DNA of 64,000 bases, taken from assembly GCA_916610825.1 (NCBI GenBank), contig OU744452.1, forward strand, positions 8,402,021 to 8,466,020, in the 5' to 3' direction. The notes beneath the pieces were generated by a model. That model searched no databases and was not told where the DNA came from. It saw only the letters and a program-made list of their open reading frames with translations. Shown here in pieces: positions 1-12,700 of this stretch. How positions within the stretch are numbered: the stretch's first letter is position 1; the number at the start of each line of letters is the position of its first letter. The position numbers were made by a program, and so were the translations under genes. Source of the DNA: Haliclystus octoradiatus (Eukaryota > Cnidaria > Staurozoa > Stauromedusae > Haliclystidae).

Positions 1-3000
1 GGCTATGATGTCCTTCATCTTCCGATTCCGATTCATCCAGAGAATCGTAGCCAAGATTGGAGTGTGGATTATGTACTTGGTAATAGTGAGGCTGCAAATA
101 ATGCGTATACCATCTGGGTTTGTCTCCAACAATTCTTGGATCCACGATAGCTAAATAATGTAAATCATTTCAAATTAAATGGAAAAATAGTTTTTTTAAT
201 CCAGACAATATCACCTAATATGGAATTGCACATATCATAATTAAAATCGTGATTTGAGCAGCAAATACTTACAGTTCTGCACTTTACGAAATGTGGAGTT
301 ATCCGGTGAAATAAGGAATTCTGCGTAAAATTCAAGAGCCTAAAAAAGTGAGATAAATAAACAATTCATATCATTATATATATATAAACTTTGATTTAAT
401 GAATGAAAATAGTGTATATGTTTAGTTTAAAAATAGCTTGTGAAAGGGATCATGTAAATACTTCCCATCATGGGATTATTAAACCAAAAATAGATAATGA
501 CCATTTAAGGTCTTGTGATTTGTGGATTTATATATCACCTTAACAGAGAAAATTGGATAAATATCGATAGAAATTTAGTAAATCATGTATAGCAATCCGA
601 TGCCGTTGTACGCCGTTCTGAAGACGAACAATTGAACAATCAAAGAAGACAACAGTTAACGTTAGAAAATTAATTAACTTGATAACATTGTACGCACTAT
701 TTAATTGTCTGTATTTTTCTATCTTATTTAGTGAATTAATTAATAAGTAATAAAGTAATCCAGTCGATTCTAACGGTGTTGTCAAATTCAAGGTGTCATA
801 CTTAACTCCCAATTCATAACAATGAAGAAAAAACGTTGCAAAATAATTTTGGTGCCCATATCTTGTTTGTTGTACTGTAGAAAAAAACTGGAAGAATCAG
901 CCGCAGGTACAGTCGAACCCGTCAAAACCGTCACCTCTATACACCGGCCACCTGTCTATAGTGGTCACTCTTGCAATGTCTAAATTAATATTTTCTATTG
1001 AATCAACCCTGTATATAAAGGTCATTTGCAAATAGTGGTCAATACATCTACCTCTCATAGCTGACAGATATATACAGTTTTCACAGTAATAATTTTGAAA
1101 TTATAAATTTTTATATCTATATTCATTTACCTGTGTTTCTGACAATTTCTTGATGTATTCACTCTGTACAGGTCGCGATGCTACAAATGCTTTACGTTGA
1201 AATGACACTACAGGTCTTGGATATAATCTTAACACTCGACAATGATCAGTAAACGAATACAATAGATTTGGTGAATTGAAAAATTTGACCATAGCAGCAC
1301 GAACAGCTACATCTACAGAATCAATATCATTACCATAGATGATTTCACTAAGACTGGAACCAGCCGTTGAATCCGATCTCAAGAATGATAGATTTTGAAT
1401 ATTTGAATCTCTATCAAAGTCTTGTACTGGTGGGGGGAATAAACTGAGACATGCCAAGCACTGCAAACAAAATTGATAATAGAAAATATTTATAATAATA
1501 ATAATAATGTCCAGGTTGAGTGCAATATCCTTGGAACTAATATTTCCCGGAAGCCTGCAGGGTTAATCAAAAATGGGGATAATGGGATCCTAGATAATGG
1601 AAGGCTGGATCAAATTCAGAAGAAAATTGATAATTTTCTGATTTATAGGTCAAACTTCAACAAAAAATTTAGAAGAAATTATTGCAAAAATGTAAGATTC
1701 ATAAAGGCTAAATAGTTTTTCCACTCAATAATGATGATTCAAAGTAAGTTAAAATTTTAAAGAAAAGACAAAAACCTTTGTGACATGCTGCCAGGATCCT
1801 GAAAGGCCAGCACAAAGGTTTTCACTGAATAAGAAGATTTTTAATCGGTCAACGTGGTACTTGGAGGATTAAAGCCTCTGTGAAAGAAATGAGTATTTTC
1901 AATAATGATAGTAAATACTTATTACTGAGTATAAGGCTATCCTGAGTTACAGACAGATCTTTTTCTTTGTTAAGTCCGTCTGAGCATTGCAACCGAGTAT
2001 CAAATATCAAGTGTTTGCACTGAATTCATATTAAATAAATATTTATGAAGTGTGGTTAAAATCTGTTATTGCTCAATTTTTATTATTTGAAAATAATTGT
2101 CTTGTTAATGTGTTTTATTAGAAAATCATAAGAGACTACAAGAATAATGTTAGTGAAAAAACAATCAGTATGTGATACTCGGCCAAAATGCACAGACAAA
2201 CTATTTGAAGAAAAAATCTGTCTGAATCGCTAACATAAGGCTTAGGCTGAATATAACTTATGAGTAAAATTAGCCCAACCGAAAGAATTTTTTCAAATGA
2301 TTGTCACAGACTTATTAGATTAATTATTATTAAATAATATATTCATATATAAATCATATTCATGATACCTGTTTCAACTGAGCGCGTAGAATGCTTCCTT
2401 CCGGTTCTGGCATTGGTGGGATATCATCCATGGTAACAGGAACTACCATCTGAAAACAAGAAATTAAACCGCAATTAAATTTTAATCAGAAGAAATCGAA
2501 ACTCTAAATTCAAAAATCGTATTGTTGTAACATTGAACAAATGATCGATAGCCACAACCGTAATTACATCTTCTGGGGAGAGGGTTGTCAAGTTTGTATA
2601 ACAAAATGGGCATTTTGCGTGATAAAGGGTGTGGCATTTACATATTTTGAAAATACAGTACTGTAACACCTTCAAAATAGCCCGTTTTTGCAATTTTTTA
2701 TCACAAATTTGCCCGAATCGAATCCAAATTTGTTACTGGGGGGTCACACACCCTGACACCCCCAGGAATTACGGCTGTGTCGATTGCTGCCGTGCTCGTA
2801 TCCGGCTCAATTTTTGTGATCAGAAATTATACATTATGAAGTCACTTGAATTTGAATCTCCATTGTTTATGATTTGAAATGAAGTTGTCAATTTTTCAAA
2901 TGCCTACTTCTCAAAAATACTTGGCGAAGTCATAACTTGAGGCATTTAGTAGTAAAGGGTTACTGCGCGGCAGCCGTGTTTGGGTTCTCTGATACCAACA

Positions 3001-6000
3001 CGTGGGATGTTGGGAGACACGAGAAAGCATCAGAAAAACAAGAGCCCGTAGGGCGAGTGTTTTTCAGCTTTCGAGTGTCTCCCAACATCCCAAGTGTTGG
3101 TATCAGAGAACCCAAACACAAGGCTGCCGTGCAGTAACCCTTTTGTGAAACAAAACCTATTTTTACTATTTTTAAACGAATTTAACATAACATGTTTGAC
3201 TGATTAGATCAATTTTCTCCTATAAATCTTCACGTCTTCGTCATATTTTGGCTTTCTTCAAATCACAGATCCGGAGTTATATTTTCGAACTACTTTTCGA
3301 TTCTTTCGAACGCAATGATTTTGATCTGTCTTGTTTCTCATTTCGGCTGTTTTGCAAACTTTTGCCGGTTTTGTAGAGGCTTTTTGTCTCGGAATAGCCA
3401 TATGACCAAATATGAACAAAATGACGCGAAAGGAAGAATGCCTTTAATTATGATATTCTGAAATATTTATATATTATTGACGATGCTAACGTTATTCAAA
3501 TTTTTATTTACAGTTATTTAGAAATTTGTCTTTCTGGTCTGTTTTTATCTATCATGATGTCCAAGTTGTTTTTGGCTTGCGTGATCCAAACACGGGAGTT
3601 AGCCAATCAAATTACTAGAACAGCATTCGAAAATCTCTCGAGTTTTACAAAACATGTTAACATAAAGTTGAGAGTTAACCCTATTAAATGATCCCTATAG
3701 CTAAGATTGCCCCTCACCTTGTTGAGATCCAAGTCAACCAATAAGATATCTTGTGGTATTTGAAATGCTGATCCTTTGTACTTGAAAAAACTTGTTGGGA
3801 CACCAATGACATACGGAGTAGGTGCCATCAACAGCTTTAAAATAATAAATAATATATTACTAGACCCGTTATTTAGCATGACGTTGACATTGAGAATTAT
3901 CAGACCTAGAGGCTTTATTACTTACCTCAGCCATAATTGTTTATTGAAATTAAAATTATTAAATTCATGTTAATATTATATGTTTCGAAATTGATATCAG
4001 CCGATATCCACCTTGCCTTCGATCAATAATTGTTGTATAACTAGATTGTCACAGCCTGGATGAAGAGGGGTTGCAGATCCCTTTAAAGTGCATATGAAAC
4101 AAAAATTGTTTTACACAGATTCAGGTAGCTGAACCTACACGAAGAATGGTGACATGGATTTCTTAGTTTGAATGCATATAAGCGGAGATATTTAATGTTG
4201 AATCTAACCTATTTATGATCATTTGCTGTTTTCAAAACTCGGAATGACAGTCGGAATGACAATACGGCTTACTATAGGAAAAAGGTGAAGTCAGAATTAT
4301 AAAAAATCGTATCTCTTTCCGCGCGAGAAATCAAAAGTTTTTAATGTCCAAGTAAGCTATGTCCACACCTGTAGGACACCTTTTCTGCTTGAGATAAAAA
4401 TAATTTATTAAAAAATATGTGAAATACAAGGATTTTTAGTTGTTGGAATTACTTTTTTCGGTCAAAAATGTGTCAATCATCCTCCGAGGCCTGCGGTTTG
4501 GACTGTGCACCCGCTTTTTTACGTACACATCACCAACATTTGTGACAGGTGTTTGAGCATTTTTCTACAGAAAAATGCTATTTCAACTACTAAATGTCCT
4601 TGTATCTCATGTGTTTCTGGGTTAAATGCACTTGTTTCAAGCAGAAAAGGTGTTCCAAAGGTGTATGCATGCACAGCTGACTTGGACCCTAGAAGCTTTT
4701 AATTTCGCGTGAATCGAGATGCGATTTTTCAAAGTTTTCAATTGTCCTTTTTCTATTGTAAGCCCTCTCGTCATTCTTACTATCGTTCCGAGTTCGGAAA
4801 AAGTGACTGATCGAAAATAGGGTAGATTCAACATTAAATATCTCTGCTTATAAGCGTTCAAACTAAGACATCACTGTCACCATTCTTCATCATTTAGCTT
4901 CAGCTACTTGAATCTGTGATAAAATTTTTCGTGTCATGTGCACTTTAAACTAGAGGGTTTTATGGCATGCCACCATAATTTCTTGGAAACTTTCTTTCTA
5001 TTAGAATCTCCTTTATCATTAGTTGTTCGAAAGTGTCATTAAATAAGCAAGACATGTATTAATTTAGGAGAATCCACATACCTGTTCTGCATTCTTCAGA
5101 CATGTCGGCAATAGAGGTATAATTGGAAACATGTATTCAAGTGGGTAAAGCATTGCTGTTAGTGCCATAACACAGATTGATAAGGCATTATAATCTCGTG
5201 ATTGAAGCACAACCTAAAGTGGAGGAAATGTAAACATTAAAATTAACGGTCTTGTTGTAGTGGTTTGGGATTTTGAACCTTCACAGTAGGGTCTAAGCGG
5301 TCAACTGGGCAAGGATAACTATTACGCATTTATAATCTGATGACAACAATAGTCTTTAAAGGCATAAAATTGACCATTGACATTTTTCTGGTTTATAGAC
5401 CAAACTTAAACAAAACATCTTTGAATATAAAAGATGATCTCAATTCTCAAGATTCTGAAAGGCTATTTGTCAGAAATTTTAACGTTCTGCATCACCTATT
5501 CAAACTTAAATTTGCAAATACAAAGAAAGAAAATAGGTCACAGGTTGTGATGTGTCAAGTGGAGCCGTAGAGGTCTGCAAATCTGAACCGAAGCCAATCC
5601 GATCTGACTTTTTTAGATTCGAATTGGATTTTTATTTTCAGAGCGGATCCAATCAGATTGGATCTGATTTTTATATGTTTCATATTGATACATGATGAGT
5701 TATATGGGCTATTTTTTATGAAAATTTTAAACCACTTATTGTTTATGATATCATTATGATCAAAAATATAGTACAAAATTGTACATAACTCGGATTTGGA
5801 TTCTGTCGGGTCTGATTCTCAACACATAATCCAAAGGTTTCGGTTTTTTCGGATTAAAACTGATTCAAATCAGATCGGAATGAACATTTTTGTGAACATT
5901 TGGATTATTAAAATGCCCAATTCGATCTGAAGCATATCTCCAGTGTCAAGGTCAAATATTTATCCAAAATAACTGTTCTCATTTTCTTCTCTTTTGTGTG

Positions 6001-7267
6001 ACCCCATGTTCAGAATTATCAGTTGTTGCCAACTCTTTGAATTGTATTGTCATCAATGTACTTTGTATTCAGTAGGCCTATAGAAATGGACATCCTTTCT
6101 AACCAGTGTCCAATCATTAAATTCATAGAGTGAAATAGCTGAACAGTCTTATTGTCAATTTGATAACCTTGGTGTACTGTTAGTCTTGCATTGGGGTGTC
6201 TTAAAACCAAAGCTTCGACAGATAAGTAAAGTTATCAGAGACTAGAAGCTTTTGTTTTGTATTAATGTTTCAAAAATAACCTGTTTTTGATACAATCAAA
6301 TGTGCACAATACAGATTAATTGAACTGTCTAAACAAAAGATTAAATATTTAATTGAAACAGATAATATTTTGTTCATAAAAATATTTGACCTACCTTTTG
6401 TTCCAGCATAATACAAGTTAGAACTTTCAAACAAGTTTCAACTCCCAAAAGTTCGAGTGGTAAATGAAGTGGAAAATCTAATAATGAGAAACGACTTTTT
6501 TCGGGTAATGCAAACGTTAAAGGCGGTTGCACATGACGAGGTAATAGTTCAACTTCAATACGGTTTTGTCCTGCGATAGGAATCGGTATTGTTAACATTC
6601 TTTGTAGCCATGTTTCAATTTCAGCCATTTCTAAACCAAGTGGTGATTTCTGAGGATCTTCAATACATAAAAACACGGACCATGTTCGAACCTTTGTGGT
6701 CGGACATTTTTTACTAAAATCTAAATAATTTTTAACTTGTTTTTTATTTTGAGATGCAGGCATACCAAAACCTCTTGATTCTATTAATTTTCTAAATACA
6801 AATAGACATTCTCGATAAGTTGATAAGAAAGGATAACGAGATATTATACATAAACTAGTCAATGTTCGACAGATTAAATCTGATTTAAGATTTGTTGAAC
6901 TTCTTCTCAAGCCAACATCATATTTGGGTGAATTCGCATATGGATCCGAAGCTGTTCGTACAAGAGATGTTTTTCTACCACGTTTTGATATACATGGACG
7001 AAAAAAATTGCAACATATACCATAGCGAGTAATACCTGAATCTTTTTCTGTTAATGTAAATACAAATGAATTGACATCTCGAAAACTTAAACGTTTTGAA
7101 GCTGTAGCACAACCTTCCGGCTGACAGAAAAATACAACATCTAGAGGTAACGGGAATTCTTTATAATCGTCAGCAGGGAATCTACGAAGTAATTCAGGTG
7201 TTTGTGTAGCATCAATTTTCGGATCACGAGCTCCAACGACAATAACATAATCAATAAGTCTGTCCAT
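1..7267 (-). CDS. MADD: MADD (DENN-domain Rab GEF), 5' part; 3' end off left edge
   Basis: MADD-family proteins are DENN-domain exchange factors for Rab3/Rab27 and also bind the TNF receptor 1 death domain. Seven coding exons are visible, read right to left: 6395-7267 (ATG at 7267), 5082-5213, 3718-3834, 2369-2449, 1131-1460, 273-339 and 1-150 (open at the edge). Every join has GT-AG sites and keeps phase, giving about 583 residues. Exon 1 carries the uDENN region ([25 protein letters not shown]) and the start of cDENN ([14 protein letters not shown]). Exon 2 continues it ([22 protein letters not shown]) and exon 3 has [10 protein letters not shown]. Exon 5 has the dDENN signature ([19 protein letters not shown]-like, RLYPRPVV). 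Exon 7 has GDKPRWYAH followed by an acidic stretch. The death-domain half is not in the window. Several introns contain MITEs. The start is chosen because the ATG directly precedes the conserved [12 protein letters not shown] segment. Family assignment is firm; exact exon ends are by eye. Confidence 0.93.
910..1086. mobile_element. TA-flanked MITE (CAGTCAAACCTGT family), in MADD intron
   Basis: A 177-bp element flanked by TA at 908-909 and 1087-1088. Its ends begin CAGTCGAACC and, reversed, CTGTGAAAAC, which are imperfect inverted repeats. The same family occurs in better shape at 43206-43378, and partly at about 11.02-11.6 kb, 30.56-30.99 kb and 49.51-49.69 kb. TA duplication and short terminal inverted repeats suggest mobilisation by a Tc1/mariner-type transposase. 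No coding capacity is seen. Confidence 0.7.
2576..2780. repeat. Dispersed repeat of unknown class
   Basis: This stretch shares blocks (gtggcatttacatatttt, acagtactgta, accttcaaaat, and a G-rich then ttacggctg end) with about 11636-11740 and 19607-19790. All three are non-coding and diverged. The class is not recognised. Confidence 0.45.
2954..3143. mobile_element. ~190-bp near-perfect foldback hairpin (MITE-like), MADD intron
   Basis: The left arm starting AAAGGGTTACTGC and the reverse complement of the right arm match for about 85-90 bases with a few mismatches and small indels. Both include the blocks GTTTGGGTTCTCTGATACC and GATGTTGGGAGACAC. The arms are separated by only a few bases, so transcription would give a long hairpin. 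A longer, more diverged relative with the same GGGTTAC start and GTTGGGAGACAC block lies at about 48372-48910. Confidence 0.7.
4080..4952. mobile_element. ~870-bp inverted-repeat element, MADD intron
   Basis: The ends TTTAAAGTGCATATGA (about 4082) and TCATGTGCACTTTAAA (about 4935-4950) are inverted. The similarity continues inward through CAGATTCAGGTAGCTGAA, GAAGAATGGTGAC and GGAGATATTTAATGTTGAAT versus their reverse complements near 4820-4920. This gives diverged terminal repeats of about 130 bp. No transposase coding is seen, so it is probably a non-autonomous DNA element. No clear target duplication was found. Confidence 0.6.
5555..5950. repeat. ATCCGATC-rich interspersed repeat, MADD intron
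   Basis: The stretch is full of short permutations of aatccgatctga, aatcagattgga and attcgatctga in both orientations. A similar block lies at about 32760-33612 inside the large foldback element. It is probably a diverged inverted-repeat element. No reading frame of note. Confidence 0.4.
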
Positions 7268-8160
7268 TTTATATATCCAGCTGAAATATAATCAAGTTAT
7301 TATCGGTTTCTAAAGTTGCAATGTTTTCATGTGTCCAACATAAACATAATATATAAATAATCCAAAGCTAAATAAAGGATATTTTATTTCAACTAGAAAT
7401 TTTACTTGTGATATGTTTGAATGGCATTATAATAATAACAATACTGGATAAAATATGTTTTATGTAACGCAATACTCTCCTTCGGCTTGGAACGCCATGT
7501 TGAATAGAATTCAGAAGCCATTTGTTGAGACTTTACCGTGATGTGATTGGTTCAAATTTACTTCACGTGATCTGAGAGACCATCTGCTTCGACCTTGAAC
7601 TGAAAATGCTTTACGTCAATAAAGGAAGTAATCTCGAATCTGGTATATGGCTGCCCACGAGTTACGCTGTGTGAGCCAATGAAATGATGTTTAATCATCT
7701 TAAAATTGTTTATCAGTTGACTTTTATGCTATAATGTGATTATACATTTTTGAGATTTCCCGTGTCCAAACCCGTATGCACTAGCCTGTATTGTCTGCTT
7801 CATAAATGCCGGCCCTATACCATGGGTTGTTGTTTATGACAAGATACAGAATTGTACGGTCCTTTAAAATATGTTTTCGTTGCAATTTACACTCTTGAAT
7901 ATGTCATTTTCATCTTTTTTTTACAATTCTATTCTGTCATTCCAATTTGGGACCCTACAATAATTCCGCATAGGGTGATAAGCCGGACTCATTGACCCGT
8001 ATTGACCACATTATAGACTCGTTTTGCATGTCACTGCTACCATTTTGAATCCGCACGTGGATTTTCAAACTCAAATCGATGAGAGAAAGTTACACTGTTC
8101 TATCAAAACTGACAAACATTTGTTTATTTCTCAATTTGTTCTATTATTTATCCATAAAAG
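7268..8160. promoter_or_regulatory. Shared upstream region of MADD and PRMT3 (inferred)
   Basis: About 0.9 kb separates the divergent start codons of MADD (minus) and PRMT3 (plus), so both promoters and 5' UTRs should lie here. I see no CpG-rich core, clear TATA box or recognisable element. The middle has a few repeat-like blocks. Assignment as regulatory DNA rests only on the head-to-head layout. Confidence 0.35.
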
Positions 8161-9687
8161 ATGAGTTCTAGCTCTGAAGAAGATGATAATTTATACGATG
8201 ATGGAGATAAAATGGAAGAAGAAAAATTAACATGTCTATGTTGTCCATTAGTTCTTGATGAAACTATCATCTTTCTTGAACATCTGAAGACAGTCCATGG
8301 TTTTGACTTGCTAGGTTTTAACCTGAACAACCAACTAGAATTTTATGATTATATCAAGCTAATCAATTATATTCGTGCTAATCAAATTCCACAAGAAGAC
8401 ATTAAAGATTTAGTAAAATCAGATTATTCTGATGATAAGTATTTAGCTCCTGTTATTGTAGACGATGCTGTTTTACAATTAGATTTAGAATCATTTCAAA
8501 GTAATAAAATATCTTATGAAAAATCAATAATTAATTCATCAAATGATCAAGCGGCTAAAATAATAATGTTAGAAAGTAAATTAAAGACGGCAGAAGAATA
8601 TTTAGAAAGATCTGTTGTAGATTTAAACAAATGTAAAGATGAAATGAAAGTCCTTTTGATGTCATCCGTTAGCAAAGATTCATCTATACCTGACATAGAT
8701 GGAAATGATGTACTTAACCCTAACAGTAGCTATTTTTCATCATACTCCCATCATGGTATACACGAAGAAATGCTTAAAGATACTATTAGAACAGAAAGTT
8801 ATAGAAATTACTTTTATAACAACAAAGATTTATTTCAAGATAAAATTGTTCTAGATATTGGTTGCGGTACTGGTATATTATCATTGTTTGCTGCTAAAGC
8901 GGGTGCAAAATTAGTCATTGGAGTTGATCAATCTGAAATAGCTTATCATGCAATCGCAAACGTCAGAGAAAATGATTTAACCGATAAAATCATAATTATG
9001 AAAAATTCAGCCGAAGCAATTAAATTACCAGATAATGTCAAACACATTGATATTATCATTTCTGAATGGATGGGCTACTTCTTGTTATTTGAAGGAATGC
9101 TAGATTCTGTTTTGAAATGCAGAGATAAATTTGGTACGTCAAATACGTTGATATGTCCAGATATATGCCAAATGTATTTAGTGGCTTTATCAGATATGGA
9201 AACAAACTACAACAAAATTGATTATTGGTCAGATGTATATGGTTTCAAAATGAATACAATGAAAAAGAGTGTTATATCAGAGCCTTTGATACAAATTGTA
9301 AAAGCAAATTCAGTCGTTTCCAATTCAGCAATGATAAAAGATTTGGATTTGAACAAGGTTAGAATCCCTGATGCAAACTTTGAAAATGATTTTGAATTTA
9401 AGTTTGTTAAAGATTGTATGTTTACGTCAGTATGTGGATATTTTGATACAATATTTTCAATAGGTAACCCTTGCACACTGTCTACCTCACCGTTAAACCC
9501 CCCCACCCACTGGAAACAAACAGTTTTTCTTTTAGATCAACCATTTAATGTTTCAAAAGGAGAGATTTTAAAATGTAAAATAACATGTGATAAAAATGTA
9601 ACAAACCCAAGGGATCTTGATGTTGTTCTTAGTATTCAACGATACAATGAAACACAATCGTATCAACAAAAATATTGCCTTTGTTAA
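8161..9687 (+). CDS. PRMT3: Protein arginine N-methyltransferase 3, intronless
   Basis: A type I protein arginine methyltransferase that uses S-adenosylmethionine to make asymmetric dimethylarginine; PRMT3 is cytosolic and classically acts on ribosomal protein S2. The 508-residue frame is uninterrupted. Residues 1-22 are acidic, followed by a C2H2 finger (C25, C28, H41, H46), which is the PRMT3-specific substrate-recognition module. The catalytic core has motif I VLDIGCGTG (230-238) with the ribose-binding acidic residue D256. It also has the double-E loop SEWMGYFLLFEGM with E302 and E311, and the THW loop at 449-451. Length is close to that of vertebrate PRMT3. It lacks introns while its neighbours have many. 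It is divergent from MADD and ends 86 bp from the stop of the opposing light-chain gene. The ATG is the first in frame and precedes the typical acidic N-terminus. Confidence 0.95.
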   Translation: MSSSSEEDDNLYDDGDKMEEEKLTCLCCPLVLDETIIFLEHLKTVHGFDLLGFNLNNQLEFYDYIKLINYIRANQIPQEDIKDLVKSDYSDDKYLAPVIVDDAVLQLDLESFQSNKISYEKSIINSSNDQAAKIIMLESKLKTAEEYLERSVVDLNKCKDEMKVLLMSSVSKDSSIPDIDGNDVLNPNSSYFSSYSHHGIHEEMLKDTIRTESYRNYFYNNKDLFQDKIVLDIGCGTGILSLFAAKAGAKLVIGVDQSEIAYHAIANVRENDLTDKIIIMKNSAEAIKLPDNVKHIDIIISEWMGYFLLFEGMLDSVLKCRDKFGTSNTLICPDICQMYLVALSDMETNYNKIDYWSDVYGFKMNTMKKSVISEPLIQIVKANSVVSNSAMIKDLDLNKVRIPDANFENDFEFKFVKDCMFTSVCGYFDTIFSIGNPCTLSTSPLNPPTHWKQTVFLLDQPFNVSKGEILKCKITCDKNVTNPRDLDVVLSIQRYNETQSYQQKYCLC

Positions 9688-9754
9688 TTAATTTAACGAA
9701 CTTATATAATCAAATATATACATTTTGATGGTTTCAAAATTTTAAGATTTGTTT

Positions 9755-9760
9755 TTTATT
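9755..9760 (-). terminator. Polyadenylation signal AATAAA of the light-chain-like gene
   Basis: On the minus strand AATAAA lies about 14 bases after the stop at 9774. The 3' UTR of this gene must therefore be very short or run into the 3' UTR of the convergent PRMT3 gene. No canonical AATAAA is seen for PRMT3 in the same gap; an AATATA variant occurs near 9713. Confidence 0.45.
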
Positions 9761-9773
9761 CTTGTCAATTCTA

Positions 9774-12700
9774 TTAATATACACATGGTTCATAATCTGC
9801 TAAGCAATTGATAATTTGCCGTGGCGTAATTTTGTCAACGTTGTCTTGCACTAGGATTTTCTCCAGCTGCGAAATTTCTTCATCCGTCAACCTAGAAAAA
9901 AAGCAAACTTTTTTGTTCATGCTACCCAGAAATCGTTAAATCTGCGACAAAGCAGGGCAGTGGTGGTACCAAGATTTCACCGCTTATAGAAAATGTTTGA
10001 AAAACTTACCTGACCCGACAGTCAAACATTTTTCCAACAATCTGATGGCCAAATATCACATAAATCGAGGCTGCTACAAATATTAGTATTTATAGGCTAA
10101 AAATTTGCCATATGCCATTAAATTAATTGCCTGGCAAAATTGACTGGTTGGGGCTTTGTACTTAGATTTTTGTGTGTGTTTTACGGTGTTATAATCATAT
10201 TGGCATATGTATCCTCTATGGTCCCAACCTTGCAGTGCTCAGGCAAATGTTTGAAAGCCAATTTTTGAAACAATGCTATCAGCAGACCAAGTATTAAATC
10301 AAAGCCACAACAAAAAGCGCACTTAAGTCACTTCAGGAACTCGAAGGTGAAAATCACTCGCCGCGGCAGCTTGTGATTTTATGATCTTTCAGAACTCGTT
10401 TTCTTCTTACTTGTCCTCTCTTGTGCCAATGTCTATATACGGCTATGCCCACTAAGATAATCCTACACCTACCTATCATCTTTGGATTCTTTCAGTACCG
10501 TCAAAAGGTTTTTGCAGTCGATATTGCCATTTTTATCACCAGCAATAATCTTTAAAGCAGTCTTGAAAGTCTATGAAGAAATTATAACAGCTAAAATATC
10601 CTCTTCAATACGTTTGAGTCATGAAAAATATAATCTCAATATTCTACATTAACTTGTTGTGCTAATCGCCTTGATTACGTTCATAGCAACGAAATATTCG
10701 AAAATCGTGTTGCTGTTATGGTGGAATGCTTGATAGTTGTGGGGATCTTATTGCGCTCACTCGTTGTGATGAGAAAAAAGACGTTATGACATCACTTAAC
10801 TTTGAATCTCCTTTTTTCAAGATTTGAAAAGGTCACTTTTTCAAATGCTTATTTATCAAAAAATACTTACCTGTTTATTGAGAAGATGTGGCAAAGTAAT
10901 CGATGCACAAGTTAAAGTTAAACATTTGATAAATGCTTCAGACTTACAAAGGTATGGGCAATATTTGACATTATCGATACTGTATAGTATACCACAACTA
11001 ATCAACTATTTGATCTTGAAAAATTGACCATTGCAGACAGGTGGTATTATAAAACAGGGTTACTTCAATAGGATATCTTGAGAGTGTGGTTCTGTCGCCT
11101 GTCGATATTATAGTTTTATACGATACAGAACAGGTAAGAAGGCTGTATAGATAGCGTTGTGTTAACTTGAAATCGATGTGTAATAAGCCACTAGAAAAGC
11201 GTTGTAAAATTATGAGCCATCGTTGCTATCAACCCTCTCACTCTGCAGTGCAGATATACTATTGACAACCAGCTTTAGTCATTGCAATTTTTAACATACA
11301 CAGAACAGCCACTATGTTATGTGTGTTTTCATTAGGCAGGATACTTTCACACAGTGCAATGCGTGCACAAAAATTTACAAAGTGTACTCAAGGATCCTTA
11401 AGGTAGATAGAATTTGGATTACGTATAAATCTAAATACAGAGTAATTCATATAGAACAGCCACTAATATTGCAATTTTGGATATTCGCATAATGACCACT
11501 ATTGACATGTGATGATGTGATGACCTTTATGTACAGGTTTGATTCAATAAGAATATAGCTACTTCATAGAATGAACTGTGTAGTTAATATACAGTTTAGC
11601 ATGCTTCAAACTTACAACCGTAGCTACGTGCGTCCGACCAAGGGGGTTGTCAATGTTGTCCGAAAGAAAGGCGTGGCAGTTGCATATTTGCCAAAAAATT
11701 TTATTAGGGGGATGTCACCACACCCCAGGATTTAAGGCTGTATTCAAACTATCAGATATGAAACTCTGAAACTTAGAGCTAAGTCTAAGGATCACCTAAC
11801 CCCCTATGAACAAGCAGGAGATGAATTGTGTTGAGGTTGATGTTATATCAAATATGACAATAGTTTGTAATTCAAACTTACTTGTTCGTCATCCAATTCA
11901 TTAACTTCGTTGACAAACATTGTAATAAATGATAGTTGACTAATTCTTTTTGATTTGAAATCTTTCATCATTTCATTAACCCAATTTGTATCCCATTTTT
12001 GTCCCAAACTGTTTAAGCTCACTTTCAAATCATCTAAAAGTATACATTTAAACATGTGAAAAATGGCTATAACATGTTTTAGGATTAAATATTTATATAT
12101 AGATACCGACGGTGGAACATCATATATAAACGTTTTGACGATATATCAAAGTCAAAGCAATTTAATTTGAGTGTTCTGCTATATTTTTGACTGAGCCAGA
12201 CCCCGCCCCGACCATACCCGAGTAAATAACTTTCCTAACATGAATTGGAGCCGGAGTCTAGGATATACCTTATGCAAATCTTGTAACTACTTAACAATTA
12301 TGCACTGCAGAGTTTTTGATCAATTTTGGGGCTTTCTACTACTGCACAGTTTGTCGGAAAGATTTTGAAGATGGAATTTAAATTTCTGGGTTCGGAATCG
12401 GATTCAGATTCTTCTATCTGGACTTTCTTCTGGTTCCGAAATCGTGTCTCTGTACACTCTTTCGATCACTGTCGTCGCCAGTGGGAGGTGTTGGTGGAAC
12501 ACCCCCTAGCAGAATTATGTTCGTGAGTCCTGGCTTCTTGGTATTTTGTCTGGTATGCTTTATCTGCGGTTTTTTATTTTCTGGAAGGCTCTGAATGACG
12601 ATAAACTTTTATTGACGATTAATGATTTCATTGAAAATATACCGACACAAATTTGGTGATGGCGGTAACCGCCGATGCCTCCGACTCTTAATAGAGACCA

